Assembly: GCA_021234155.1 (NCBI GenBank)
Contig: JAJEKV010000025.1
Span: 2,001,995 to 2,065,994 of the forward strand
DNA: 64,000 nt
Direction: 5' to 3'
Origin: Isoetes taiwanensis
Lineage: Eukaryota > Streptophyta > Lycopodiopsida > Isoetales > Isoetaceae
Shown: piece after piece, positions 1-10,768 of the stretch
Numbering within the stretch: position 1 is the stretch's first letter
How the letters are laid out: each line of letters starts with the position of its first letter
The notes under the pieces: generated by a model
What the model was told of the DNA's origin: nothing
What the model saw: only the letters and a program-made list of their open reading frames with translations
Databases searched by the model: none
Translations under genes and position numbers: made by a program

Positions 1-470
1 CAAAGAGTGCTAACATTACAAAATGTAAGCTTTTGTGTCTGACAAACCCCATCGTGTGTACCAATAGCACATACATCACAATTGCAACTGCAATTTATGT
101 GAAACTTCAGCCTCATAGAGTTGAAAGCTTTTCTGAAATTCTCTGCTTGTTCATGCTTGACACAACGATGAAGTGTTTCTCTCCTTCAATTTCCTTATGC
201 AACTTGGTTTCGGTATTGAACATTCTAATACCAACATCGCATCTGGATTCTCCTCCACAAAGTGCTCATACTGACTCGGCACGCACATTGCAAAAAGAAA
301 ATAGGTAAGTTGGAGAAGGCATTGCATTGAATACCTTACATATCCGATTACATAAGTAAGAAATACTATGTATACCGATTACATATCGGTTGTACATGTA
401 AAAGATTTGATTGAATCTATACATACTCGGTACATATATACGATAGATTATGTATAGTATCAATTTATAG

Positions 471-833
471 CACATTTAATCCTACATCCTTACACTATGT
501 ACATATATATCACATAATATACATGAAATACTTCCAAGAGCAAGTAGATGATCCCATAAAACCTCTTTTACATGTATAATACATTAAGCAAAAAGCAGAA
601 TAAAAGGCTACATCAAAGCAAGTAAACTAAGATTGGCAAAGGAGTTCACTTCGGCACATTTAATCTTACATCCTTACACTATGTACATATATATCACATA
701 ATATACATGAAATACTTCTAAGAGCAAGTAGATGATCCCATAAACCTCATTTACATGTATAATCTGATAAAGCAAAAGCAGAATAAAAAGGCTACATCAA
801 AGCAAGTAAACTAAGATTGGTAGAGGAGTTCAC
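471..833. repeat. Direct tandem duplication, about 184-bp period
   Basis: Two nearly identical copies lie at about 471-650 and 655-833. Both begin with cacatttaat, run through acatatatatcacataata and end at gattgg followed by gaggagttcac or a close variant. They differ by a few substitutions and small indels, so the duplication is fairly recent. The preceding 1-470 holds AT-rich sequence with no coding pattern that I recognise. Confidence 0.9.
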
Positions 834-879
834 ATATGTGAATGAAAATGTACATGAAAACAAAAAAAAAACTGAAATG

Positions 880-1563
880 TAATAGTTTCTTTGACAAAAG
901 CTTTAATACACGAGGAATGTCAAGATCTTGGATTGCATCGCTTCTTTTTCCTCACATCCACATGTACTTTGGTGAAACCTTGGTGTTGTTAAGCCAGGCC
1001 CGGATGACTTTTAGCTTGGTTTCTTCATCCAAGCGATCAAATCTAGCCTTCTGCTTTTGCTAATGCCCAAATGTTTGAACCAAAGAATTGCTATTCACTT
1101 TCTTACGCTAGCGACATATGAAAGATTTCGGGATGGCATTTGAGCATCTTGCAAGCAATTCCCTTTTGCTTCAAATCACCATTTTTCCCCACAACGATTG
1201 ATAAAAACGAGTGCTTGGCAGCCAATTTATCACCACTATTAGAGCATTTTACCTCTTCCAATCCATCTTTAAGGTTTTCTAAAATTGCATGCTTGACCAC
1301 TTTGCTTGTGAAGGCAACCCAATCACGAGGTTCAAAAAGCTCCAATAGCACACGATCTTGCAAGAATCTAGAAGCAAATAAGTACCTTTGATTAGGAGCG
1401 GAGATTCAGCTTCTTTTCTCATAACAGTAACAGCATTTTGCACAATGGTCCTTATTTTTTTGGTAACATACCTTGAGGATGTACTACCCTTTTCAATTTC
1501 GCTATCATGCTCTGCCATCTTCTTTTTCCCTTTCTCATCTCTCCCACTTTCGAAATTACGCAT
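880..1563 (-). pseudogene. Remnant resembling the N-terminal part of the 18-22 kb transposase-like gene
   Basis: Read on the minus strand, 1563 to about 1387 opens with an acidic/basic leader (AEHDSEIEKG), then a frame change leads to ELFEPRDWVAF and a segment ending at 1103. A third piece at about 1061-957 contains RFDRLDEETKLKV followed by W.NN.KVSPKYMW and a stop. That last piece resembles RCDKLTNQQQKLV...WTNNSRVSP in the minus-strand gene of the transposon at 15742-22640: the basic start, the (R/K)-D-(R/K)-L motif, the tryptophan and NN-(K/R)-VSP are shared. I infer an older, decayed relative of that transposon. The frame changes make function unlikely. No terminal repeats were found around it. 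Confidence 0.5.
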
Positions 1564-1617
1564 GCCACCATTGTTTACTCTTCACAATTTTGAATTCACG
1601 GGATGCCATCGATGTTT

Positions 1618-1702
1618 GCCACATTCGGTTTCAAAATCACCCGGTTGCATGTTTTCTCTGATCGCCACATTCGGTTTCAAAATCACCCGGTTGCATGTTT
1701 TC
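1618..1702. repeat. Short tandem duplication, 46-bp period
   Basis: The block gccacattcggtttcaaaat followed by cacccggttgcatgttttc occurs at 1618 and again at 1664. The copies are essentially identical. A purine-rich, GGAGGAA-like stretch follows at about 1745-1825. Confidence 0.85.
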
Positions 1703-2397
1703 ACGATCCCGGAAAAAATTCAAATTGTGTTCTACTTGCTTGGTTCGATCTGGGAATTTTCTTGGAAGGAAAGTTTTCTGGAGGGAATTTTCCTGGAGGA
1801 AATTGGAGGGAGGAATTTCCTCCAGGAGTTTCGCATCAACCGCCGGCCTCTACTCGTCATAATTACAAACAAACGGGAATTTTGCCCCTTTTTAAATATA
1901 TAAGACAAAATTTATACATGAAATAAGTACATTTAAAATTCAGCAACCCGTTCAAAAGTTTACATGAATTGCCCCCTAATGTATGACACCCTAACGTGCT
2001 TTTACCCTTGACTCTTTCCGAGACTTTCTTGATTCTAATGGCATGAAGAGACAACTTATCCTGTATGCTCATTCTCAAAATTGGGTAGCTGGGATGTTCA
2101 GTGGGATAAAGAGAACTTGTTCTTAACTGGGATGTGTAACTCAGTCCATGGTGAAGCACGCAAAATTATTCAGAAACTTTGGGCTGCAGTTGTCGTTTTG
2201 CAGAACAGGACTCTTCCTAATGCATTACTTGGTAGAAATGCTCTATAGAAAGAAGCAGGACTCCAGATTTATTGACCTTATTGACAACCAGATTTACTGA
2301 CCTTATTTATATTCTGCTAACTTTCTAACAGTTGTGTATGACAACTTTAATTTTCTGTTTTCTGATTTTTGATACATGGTTTTATTTTTTGAAGTTT

Positions 2398-3031
2398 AAG
2401 GCAGCAGACTTTGTAGGAAAGAAGGGTGAGAGGAAGAACAAGCAGAGAAGACAACAAATAAAGGTAATTCCAATTTTGATTTTTTGTAGCCTCTTATTAT
2501 ATTTTTGTCTTAATTTTTGTTTTCTTGTTTCATGCTGCAAACATGAAGGTGCAGGGACAGGGAGATCAAAGGGAAGAAGAAATATTGCACGATGATGTTG
2601 CTTTAGAAGGCGAGAACGCCCACGAAGTTGAGCAAGGCGGCATCAATAATGAAATAATTGATGGAGGTGAGCAAGAAGTGAATGGAATAGAAGATACTAG
2701 AGCTGAAGATGAGGGAGATGGTATGGAGGCAGCTATGGAGCTAGACGGTAATGTAGTAGTGCTGACAATGGCTGCTGAAATTGATGCATTTTACGATGCT
2801 TTAGTGGAGAAGGGATTGGATAGTGTGAGGACCGTAGAGGAGAGGATCATCAGGAAGAGAAGTGATGTGGAGGTCACTAGGCGAAGTGATAACGCATCCA
2901 CTTCAAGAAAGAAAGGGAAGAACACTAAGAACCGAGGTATTGGTAGAAAGCTAAGTTCTGATTTCGTGAATGGTACTGTTGCCAAAAATATTGCACAGTA
3001 CAAATCTCTTCAAAAAACCAAGAGGGCCTGA
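2398..3031 (+). CDS. Hypothetical protein, acidic middle and basic C-terminus (partial, probably two exons)
   Basis: I do not recognise this gene. An upstream basic segment at about 2401-2463 (FVGKKGERKNKQRRQQ) ends at a plausible donor, AAAG/GTAATT. A second open segment runs from about 2549 to the stop at 3031. It is rich in Glu/Asp and Gly at first, then has a short possible helix (AEIDAFYDALVEKGL), then a strongly basic tail with SRKKGKNTKNRGIGRK that could serve as a nuclear localisation signal. A further frame at about 2075-2250 (containing LWAAVVVLQNRTLPNALLG) may be an earlier exon. Acidic-then-basic tails of this kind occur in transposon-encoded proteins as well as host nuclear proteins, and I cannot tell which this is. 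Confidence 0.4.
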
Positions 3032-3352
3032 CATTAGACTTATCTGTAATGGCTACATTTTTGTGTATAAACTCTTTTTGAAGTTTCACTTGTTAATTTT
3101 GTTAATTTCGACACTTTCTCTTATATGTAATGACTACTTTTATTTACTATAAAAAAGTGTTTTGAGTTTTCAGAAATGTATTATGTCATTTTTACATTGC
3201 ATTCAATTTTGTTGTGTCTACTTTAACAAATATAAATGGAACAGAAATTCTGCCTTTAACTGTACCTTGACCCTAAACTATATCTCAACTATTGTTCTGA
3301 CTAATAATCAACAATGCCACATACACGAATTGTCTAACGACCTGAATATATG

Positions 3353-3600
3353 GTGACCAATATTTTACTAATATTTGACTAACTCTCTGACTAATATTGT
3401 GACCATTTTCGATACTTTGACTAAATATCTGACTAAAAGGTTGACTAATATTGTGACCAATATTAATTTCTTGACTATTTACCTGACTAAAGTGTTGACT
3501 TATTATTAAATTAAAAACGACTAATCTGCTGCCTAAATGTCTGACTAATCACTTGACCAAACGTGTAACCATAAAACTGACTAACAAATATGTAGCACAA
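3353..3600. repeat. Degenerate TGACTAA/TGACCAA array
   Basis: The motif TGACTAA, or one-base variants such as TGACCAA and CGACTAA, recurs about every 11-20 bases across roughly 250 bp. It starts just after the shadow frames of 3162-3356 and ends against the interspersed repeat at 3592. The same motif reappears at about 6245-6280, beside the right arm of the foldback MITE. Confidence 0.75.
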
Positions 3601-3710
3601 TAACAGGGGGTTGTTTTTGTATTTTTATACTTTTTTCCCTAAGGTTTTTATATGATTTGGTGGTGTAATCTCGTGGATGTACTAATGCGTACATCTAGAG
3701 TGCGCATACA
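3592..3710 (+). repeat. Interspersed repeat 'X', copy A
   Basis: Begins tagcacaataacaggggg, continues through a T-rich stretch, and ends with gtactaatgcgtacatctag followed by agtgcgc. Related copies occur at about 6797-6912 (plus), 41782-41897 (minus) and 50925-51045 (minus). No terminal repeats or target duplications were identified, so the element class is unknown. Confidence 0.7.
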
Positions 3711-4077
3711 GTTTCAAGTTTATTTTTATGGCAATTGCCAATGGTTTGACCCATGTTTAAAAAAAAGGAAAAAAAAAAATCTAAAGGCATGCAGGGCTCG
3801 ATAGCTTAACTTTAGGGTTTGCTTACAGCTGATCTGATGTTAGGGTAAATGGTTTGCTTGGTTGATCGGAAGGCACGAAAGGCAGGCCAGAGTTATTGTT
3901 TTGCAAGGAAGGTTTTTTTTGCAAAGGAGCAAATAAGCAAGATCTCTACTTCCGACCATAGTTCGAGATGCGAGTTGCAGATTCTGTTTCCGGTATTCTT
4001 TAAGTGTTTCCTGAGGTGAAGAAGAGATACAGGTATTTGCTTCTGTTGCTTCTGGAGGAGCTGGGCCTGCTTGATTT

Positions 4078-5170
4078 TTGGTTCTTGGGGTTAAGGATTT
4101 TTCTCAGGTGCCCAATCTCTGCTTGGGCTACATTTTGGCATTAATTCGGCACTCAGCTACTCCAGGATTCAACGTATTTTCCTTGGCTACTAGACCAACG
4201 CTTTGTTCTTACTGTCAATTTGGATTCGAATTGACAGATTGTGCAATTGCTGAGCATATGCAAGGCTTTATTTTTGCAGATTGCAGTCCAAGTAAGGTAA
4301 CGTATATCAGTGTTTTGAGTGCTTGTGCAGTAGCTGGAACATTAGGATGGGGTAAATATATTCATGTCCCTGTAATGAAGTCCGGTTTACATTCAGATAT
4401 ATTTGTAGCAAACACGCTTATATGCATGTATGTAAAATGTGGTAACATCCAGGATGCAAGATGGTGGTTTGACGAAAGTGCAAAATTTAGTTTCATGGAC
4501 AGCAATGATTTCAGGATACTTACAACATGGTGACACTAGTGAGGCTATGATGCTTTTTCAGTGTATGCCTGACAAGGTTATATATGCCAGCAAGCAAGTG
4601 TCGGAGCTTTAGAATATACATTCATTCTGATCTTATGAACTACAAGTTAAAATCTGACACTTTTGTGAGCAATACATTACTTGGAATGTATGCAAAATGT
4701 GGGAGCATAAGTGAGGCTCGTTTTGTATTTGATAAAATGTCAAAACGAGATATTTTTACATGGACAACACTAATCAGGCGATGATACTTTTCAGAGAGAT
4801 GCAAGAAAGAGGTACAAATCCCAATGAAGTTACTTATGTTAGTATCTTCAGTGTATGTGCACACACAAGGTGCAGTAGAGTTGGGGAAGCATATCCATGC
4901 CCATTTAATGAAATTGGATTTGGAGGATGAAGACAATGTCACATATGTCAGAGTGCTAATAGCATGCTCGAATATGAGAGATCTTGAATGGGGCGAGCGT
5001 ATTCATGAGCATCTCGTGAAACCTGGGCTAGAAGCAGATATATTTATAGCCCGTACGCTTGTTGCAATGTATGCGAAATGTGGAAGTACCAGGGTAGCTC
5101 GCGAGGTATTTAACATGATGCAGGTACGCAATGTGATCACATACACTGATTTCAGTCTCCATGGAGGATA
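4078..5170 (+). pseudogene. Broken PLS-class pentatricopeptide repeat (PPR) gene
   Basis: PPR proteins bind organellar RNA through tandem 31-36-residue helical repeats. Here the repeats are spread over at least three frames. 4078-4533 carries KSGLHSDIFVANTLICMYVK and a following CGNIQDARWWFDE; 4620-4784 has VSNTLLGMYAKCGSISEARF and VFDKMSKRDIFTWTTLI; 4860-5170 has GKHIHAHLMKLDL, GLEADIFIARTLVAMYAKCG and a degraded last repeat. Stops and small indels separate the pieces, for example after LTTW at 4533 and IRR at 4784. The gene has lost a continuous frame and is most likely dead, unless introns restore it, which I see no sign of. A possible DYW-end remnant lies beyond the MITE at 6320-6780. Confidence 0.85.
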
Positions 5171-5706
5171 AACACAATTTTGTGAGTTTGGTTTGATTAT
5201 GTCTAACTGGCAAATTTGTACAGAATGCTACTCTCAGTAAGTGAATAACTATATTTATGTCAGGAAGAGACTGAAGCATTTCTTGTGGGAAGTACAAGCT
5301 TATGTGCAAAGCTATCCTTAGTACATATTGTCTTGGGTAACCAATTGTATCCAATATGCGGAATATGTAGCTTGAAGAAGGTAGGTATCAGTTATTGTGA
5401 TTTGACTTCCCGAGTGGTCCATTTTATAGGCAAAAAATTTACAGAAACAGAAATTTCCATCATGGTCGTCTTGTCGTTGTAAATGTGTTACCATTTGTCT
5501 ATTATCTATCATGGTATTATGTCACACTTAATATTAGGACTTCGAATGTAATGGCTCGTTTTTAGCTCTACTACCATTTTCTATTATATTTTCTATTATG
5601 ATTCATATGCACTAAGGAATCTCCATGTGCAGATATTATATGCACAATATTACATGCACTAAGGAAACTCCATGCACAATATTACATGCACCCCTACACC
5701 ATGCTT
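5171..5706. other. No recognisable gene between PPR pseudogene and MITE
   Basis: A short open frame (5285-5482) has no recognisable motif. Near 5600-5695 a phrase built on 'atgcactaaggaa.ctccatg' plus 'caatattacatgca' is repeated, which gives a small local duplication. Nothing else is supported. Confidence 0.5.
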
Positions 5707-6222
5707 AAGGCCCCGAAGGGGCCAAAAATTGTTTTAGTTAACATAAACCATTAACACACAGCTACCATTAACATTATTAACACAAACCATTGCATTTGAC
5801 ACATTTAAATTAAAATCCCCCTTAAACCCCCTTTGGTTTGGGTGCATATTCACATGGGGGGTTATTCTGGGCAACGAGAGCTGTCAGATGGGTATATTTG
5901 CCCTTTATTCCAAGATCTGGACCGTACATAGCGATCCTCGTTTGTGGGACATAGCGATCCTCGTTTGTGGGGTATGCATGTACAAGTTTTTGTATACTGT
6001 ATATTAAGGTTTGCAAAATACTATAAGGTTTGAGAGAATGTACTTAATGGTGTTAATTTTGTACATGTATTGTAAATTTTTTGGGGCTCTCGCTGCCCTA
6101 CATAACCCCCCGTGTGAATATGCACCCAAACCAAAGGGGGTTTAAGGGGGATTTTAATTTAAATGTGTCAAATGCAATGGTTTGTGTTAATAATGTTAAT
6201 GGTAGTTGTGTGTTTATGGTTG
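5707..6222. mobile_element. Foldback MITE, copy A (long inverted arms)
   Basis: The left arm at about 5746-5880 and the right arm at 6087-6222 are near-perfect inverted repeats of about 135 bp. Each arm contains cccctttggtttgggtgcat (or its complement) and ends internally at gggcaacgagag / ctctcgctgccc. The ~200-bp centre is AT-rich and contains a small duplication of 'atagcgatcctcgtttgtgg'. Outside the left arm sits a GC palindrome, ggccccgaaggggcc (5708-5722). The element has no coding capacity. Copies B (39090-39575) and C (42065-42362) share arms, centre and palindrome. Confidence 0.9.
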
Positions 6223-6319
6223 TGTGTGTGTACTGACGAGTACTGTGACTAAATATCTGATTAAATCCTTGACTAACATTCGTCAGATAATACTCGTCAG
6301 TATATTCGTCAGGAAACAA

Positions 6320-6780
6320 CTTGGGCAGATGGCTATCTTATAAAGACTGTCTGAAGATTTGTCTGACGTTTAGCAGTCATTCTCTTGTAGTTCAAGGAAT
6401 CTTTCATACCGCAAAGCAAGCATTTAGCAAGATCCCAATGATGAGCAGAATACTTATCATTGAATTGTCTCAAGGTGATGACATGGTAACAGAGACTTCC
6501 CAGGGGATTCACACAGAAGACGCGTGTAAACCAAGTGAGTGTCTAGAAGAGGGTTTTTTGTCGACGTTTTCGTACGTATACTAGGGGTTTAAATCCCCCT
6601 CGTACTGCATTCTAGTGTATTTTCTCCACGAAATGGGTGTTTCTACAATGCTTTCACGTATATATAGGGATATTTCTTCTCACCTTAAGCATGCAGGTGG
6701 CATATGCTCATGTGATAAAGGTGAATCCCCCAGGAGAGACTTGGGCGTGTGTAGACCATTAAGTACATGAGGTTTCCAAT
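6320..6780 (+). pseudogene. Possible E/DYW-end remnant of the PPR gene
   Basis: Past the MITE, scattered frames show KQAFSKIPMMSR, then IYRDISSHLKHAGGI at about 6650-6700, then a segment at about 6700-6760 containing AHVIKVNPPGETW. The last two resemble the 'I...L..LK.AGYVPD' and 'AYGLI..PPG..LRV' stretches of PPR DYW domains. If so, the MITE at 5707-6222 separates the body and tail of one dead PPR gene. The match is weak and by eye only. Confidence 0.3.
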
Positions 6781-6796
6781 CAAAGAACGTAATGAT

Positions 6797-6912
6797 ATTT
6801 AGCATAATAACAGGGCGTTCTCTTTGTAGTTTTGTATGCTTTTCAATATGGTTTCTATAATTTCGTGGTGTATTTGAGTGAATGTACTAATGCTTACATC
6901 TAGATTAGTGCG
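6797..6912 (+). repeat. Interspersed repeat 'X', copy B
   Basis: Starts tagcataataacagggcg and ends with gtactaatgcttacatctag and agtgcgcc, in the same order and orientation as copy A at 3592-3710. The intervening T-rich part is more diverged. Confidence 0.7.
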
Positions 6913-7841
6913 CCAATTTTCATAGACTTATGGGCTTTGATGGGCGACTTGGGAGGAGGAGAAAAGAATTTTTGTTGCAGAAAGGTCATGGGTGACTTAC
7001 CCATATAGGATCAATTTACATAGTATCGGAACTGAGCCAACTTACACAACAGGTCAGATTTGAGAAATATTGTAAAGTTAGAAAGGCATCTCTAAACGTT
7101 GGATTTACACCAGACAGTTAAGAGTTGAAACAAGATAGTTAAGGAATAAGATATACTATAGTGAACTCATATGGTTGCTTGGTAGGATAAAGCGGATAAT
7201 ATTTCTTCATTTGCAAAAACTAAATAGAAGAAAAAGCTAGGAAAAATTTGAGCACATCTGACTTCTCTAAAATTCCTTCATGGAGTAAGATTTGGAATCT
7301 TGGTATTTAAAGGTAAAGGATGAGTTGGAAAAATATATTTTCATTTCTTCGTAACGCTAAGCACAAGTTCCCATGGGCATATTTAAAGCACGCAAATGCA
7401 ATTTTAGATGACTCACAAATGCTGTGGTTGCCTTGTCTCAGACATAGGGCACACTGTAACCACGATCTTCACGAAACTTGAGCCTTTGCTTTAAGACGGA
7501 ACGTGCTAAATTGATAATTGGTACTATGGTTTTCCATTTTAAATTTTGTTGTTGTATGCATATTATAGCTATTGGGTTAATATAGAGAACTGTTTGCCCT
7601 TAGTCGAATGCCACAAATTCACAAATATGTGTTTGCCCCTAGTCCTTTCCCCTTAGTCGGATGCTTCAGTTGCACAAACATGCAGCTGCCGACTATGCAA
7701 TTTTTAGTCAGAATATTCAGAAACATTTTTGAAAAGGTAACTTGTCAAAGTTCGTCGAAAATATATTGTCCAAGATAACATGAACGTCAATGTTTTGACC
7801 CATTTTTCTATCTGGAACAGGATATTTTAACATTAAGTCTG
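6913..7841. other. No gene recognised upstream of the LINE frame
   Basis: Only AT-rich sequence and a local near-duplication around 7595-7675 ('gcccttagtcgaatgc..caaattcacaaa' and 'ccccttagtcggatgcttcag') are visible. The missing 5' part of the LINE endonuclease would be expected here, but I could not find it. Confidence 0.4.
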
Positions 7842-9300
7842 ATGGGTGAGGTTTTACTGATGGGAGACTTTAATGGTCGTACTGGGAACTATCAAGCAGC
7901 TTTGGTGAGTCCGGATGGGGAAGCAGAATGGTTAGAGATGTTAGATAATGACGAGCTAGAGGTATCAGGGTGGAATAGGATATCAGATGACAGTGTGAAA
8001 TGGCCAACCCCACAAGGGCGTCATGTCTTGCATCTGTGTGGCGGTTTTGAGATGGTGATTTTCAATGGCGTAGCTAGGTATCCGGATTCTGGAAAACGAA
8101 CTTGTAAAAATGCAAGCGTTGTAGATTACATCATTGCTAGACCATCTTTTGCTGAACATATTGTTAGCTTGACAATTGGAGATGAAAATGAGAATTCTGA
8201 TCATGTGCCTATATTCATAGAAATTAGTGTACAGTGTCAATATAGACAACAGAATGCCCCAACTAAAGGTAAACGGATATACTTGAAATATGATAAGGCA
8301 GAAGAATATAGCAAAATGTGTGCGCAAAAAGTTGCCTCTCTTGTTTGGCCTAATACAGTACAGGAAATGAGTGATGCAATGACTAAGATTTTGACTCAAT
8401 CTGCTGATAGTTGTTTTATTTCTTATCGCCAGCAAAAGGGGTTACCTTGCAATGCATGGTTTGATGCGGAATGCAAGCAACAAAGGTTAAAATTTAAGGC
8501 AGGACAAGGGGTGAATAAAGTGCATGAAAGAAAAGTATACATTCAGATGCTCAAAAACAAGAAGCGGGCATACCTGCACAATAAAAACAGGAAAATGGTG
8601 GAAGAGTTGTTGGCTGAACCCAAAAAATTTTGGAAGAGACCTAAACCTGCACAATACAGAGCTAATGGGTTGCATGTTGATGCTTTGCGGAAGCTATACA
8701 ATGTGCCTGGGGCTGAGGGTACGATGGTAGAAGAAGCAGTAGATGTGCTTACTTTCACTATCAATGATATACAAGACGGGCTTAAGAGGCTTGCTAATGG
8801 CAAAGCCGCAGATGCTTGTGGTCTTATGGCCGAAATGCTTAAATGGGCTGGAGAAGAAGTTGCAAATAAAATGGTAGATATGTTTAATATGGCAGTGAGA
8901 GATGGGTTTCTCGCAACTTGGCAGGTGAATAGGGTTGTACCATTGCATAAATCAGGTGATGAGGCTGATCCGGGAAACTATCGTACCATCATGGTTAGTA
9001 GTTTTTATTCAAAATTGTTTGCCTCCATACTTGAGTGCAAAATAAGCACTTGGACAGAAGAGCATAATGTCAGAGCAGTAGGGCAGGCGGGTTTTAGACC
9101 CAAGAAGTCCACCACTGATCATTTGGTTACCCTTCGTGCTATGATGGATTCGGTTATTGGTAAAAAGAAACCCATGTATGCTACATTTGTAGATTTCAGC
9201 AAATGCCTTTGACATAGGGGATAGGCGAAATTTGTGGCGCAGGATGATGGATTTGAGTATCCCAACAAATCTTAGACATTTACAGGGTTATAATGAGCTA
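7842..9300 (+). mobile_element. Non-LTR retrotransposon (LINE) fragment: endonuclease C-terminal half plus start of RT
   Basis: The 456-residue open frame begins inside an exonuclease-endonuclease-phosphatase fold: MGDFNGRTG near residue 7 supplies the D-x-N motif, VDYIIA lies near 93, and SDHVPI near 119 is the catalytic SDH motif. A linker rich in Lys/Arg follows. The reverse transcriptase opens near residue 305 with KRLANGKAADACGL, then VNRVVPLHKSGD, NYRTIM and GQAGFRPKKSTTDHL. The frame stops at VDFSKCL just where the D-F-x-K-A-F-D motif should be completed. A +1 shift continues it (AFDIGDRRNLW) to about 9300. The catalytic xADD box and thumb are absent, so the copy is truncated at both ends and inactive. 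An ATG at 7842 is only the first Met of the surviving frame. Confidence 0.9.
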
Positions 9301-10768
9301 TAGATGTAAAAGAGCAAGATGAATCAATTGGGCAACTTCAAAATAGACATACATGATGCAAAATTTACCTATTTCCTAGAAAACCTTGATGTTAGCTTTG
9401 CATGTGCAACATTTGAAAAGATGTGCTTGTCTTGCTTGTGCTTGTGTTTGTCTTATCGTGCATCAAGGAGCATTTTTTAGTAGACCATTTTGCAGCAGAC
9501 CAATTTTGGCTTAAACCTGACCAATTGTTATGAAAGAAAAATATGGAAGCAAAATGAAATAGAAAATAAGAGACCTCATTTTGTATTCTCCAGATGCTCA
9601 GCACATGCTCTGTACAATGGACTGCAAGATTTAATCAAGCATCCAATTAAATTTTAAAAGTACACAAATAAGTTTCTCTATAAAGTTAAGAGGATATAGA
9701 AAGGTCAACTGATAGTTTATGTTTACTGACTGCTTGAGCACTTCCAACTAGCCACCTTTCAGCAAGACATAAAAGCACATGTGACGTGAAAATGATTCCA
9801 AATATGTTGCCCCTTCATGATTATCGGCTGCAAAACATGTGCTACAAATGTTGCGAAATGGTACTGAACTTCTGACACCAAGGTTTTCAAACAGTAGTAT
9901 AATAACAATAGAAAAATTGCTAATGTATGTTACATGTAAAGAATCAATTACACTCTGGGCATTGAAGTGTTCCAGCAATTTGAAAGGATGGCACTAGATC
10001 TAGTTTATTGTCAACAAAGATGGGGAATAATTCAGGATTTTGCAAATATGCTATCCGCGTGAATAAGACATGCAACAGTTACTTCAATGCCTTCAAGAAC
10101 CTTAGGGAGAGGCTCTGCCATAGCTTGTGGTTAAAGATAGAAGTTAAGAATATGAACATCCTACAATAGAAGTTACACAAAAAAATGAAATCAATGAAAG
10201 GATACCATTTCATTGAGATTGCACCTACTTCTTGCTTGGAATAAAATGAGCATGGAAATCACCAAGAATGCATTGGACATGAGAAATGGATACATACCCT
10301 TCTTTTTGAAATGTCTATATGGATATTCAACAGTTACAAATGATAAAATGAACAAAAGAAATTTACAGAGCTGGTTATACCTGCAATACGTGGTTAACCA
10401 TCTTCTATATCACTATGCTTAATCCCATGAAACATTCATAAATATTCCTAAACTGCAAAAGTCTCCAGAAGCAATGGTTTAAGTTTCAATTCTTTGTGAG
10501 CATTCAGAGTAAACCAGGCACTTAAACGAACAATAATGCACCTAATGGAACTAGCTGTCTGCAAATATAATTCAATTTTGCTTCATCTGAAAAAAAATAT
10601 TCACTGACATAGCTTCAATTTTGCACCTAAGAATAGCTTCACTGAATAGCTTCATCTGGAAAAAAGCAGTACTAAAAGCGTTTTAAAATTCCAACTCCTT
10701 GCAAAAGAGTTCTGAGTTGAGTTGACTAAAAGAAAAAGACAAATAATTCAGCTAATTTTCATCCTGTG
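9301..10768. other. Gene-poor stretch
   Basis: No frame here shows recognisable protein motifs. If the CFAP100-like gene at 10769-11900 is complete, its last exons should lie here on the minus strand, but I could not identify any. A short minus-strand frame around 10075-10135 (MAEPLPKVLEGIEV) is possible coding but unrecognised. Confidence 0.4.

Noticed and set aside
1340-1390. 29-base intron between the two minus-strand frames of the 0.9-1.5 kb remnant
   Set aside because: GT and AG are present, but 29 bases is too short for a plant intron; a frameshifting indel is more likely.
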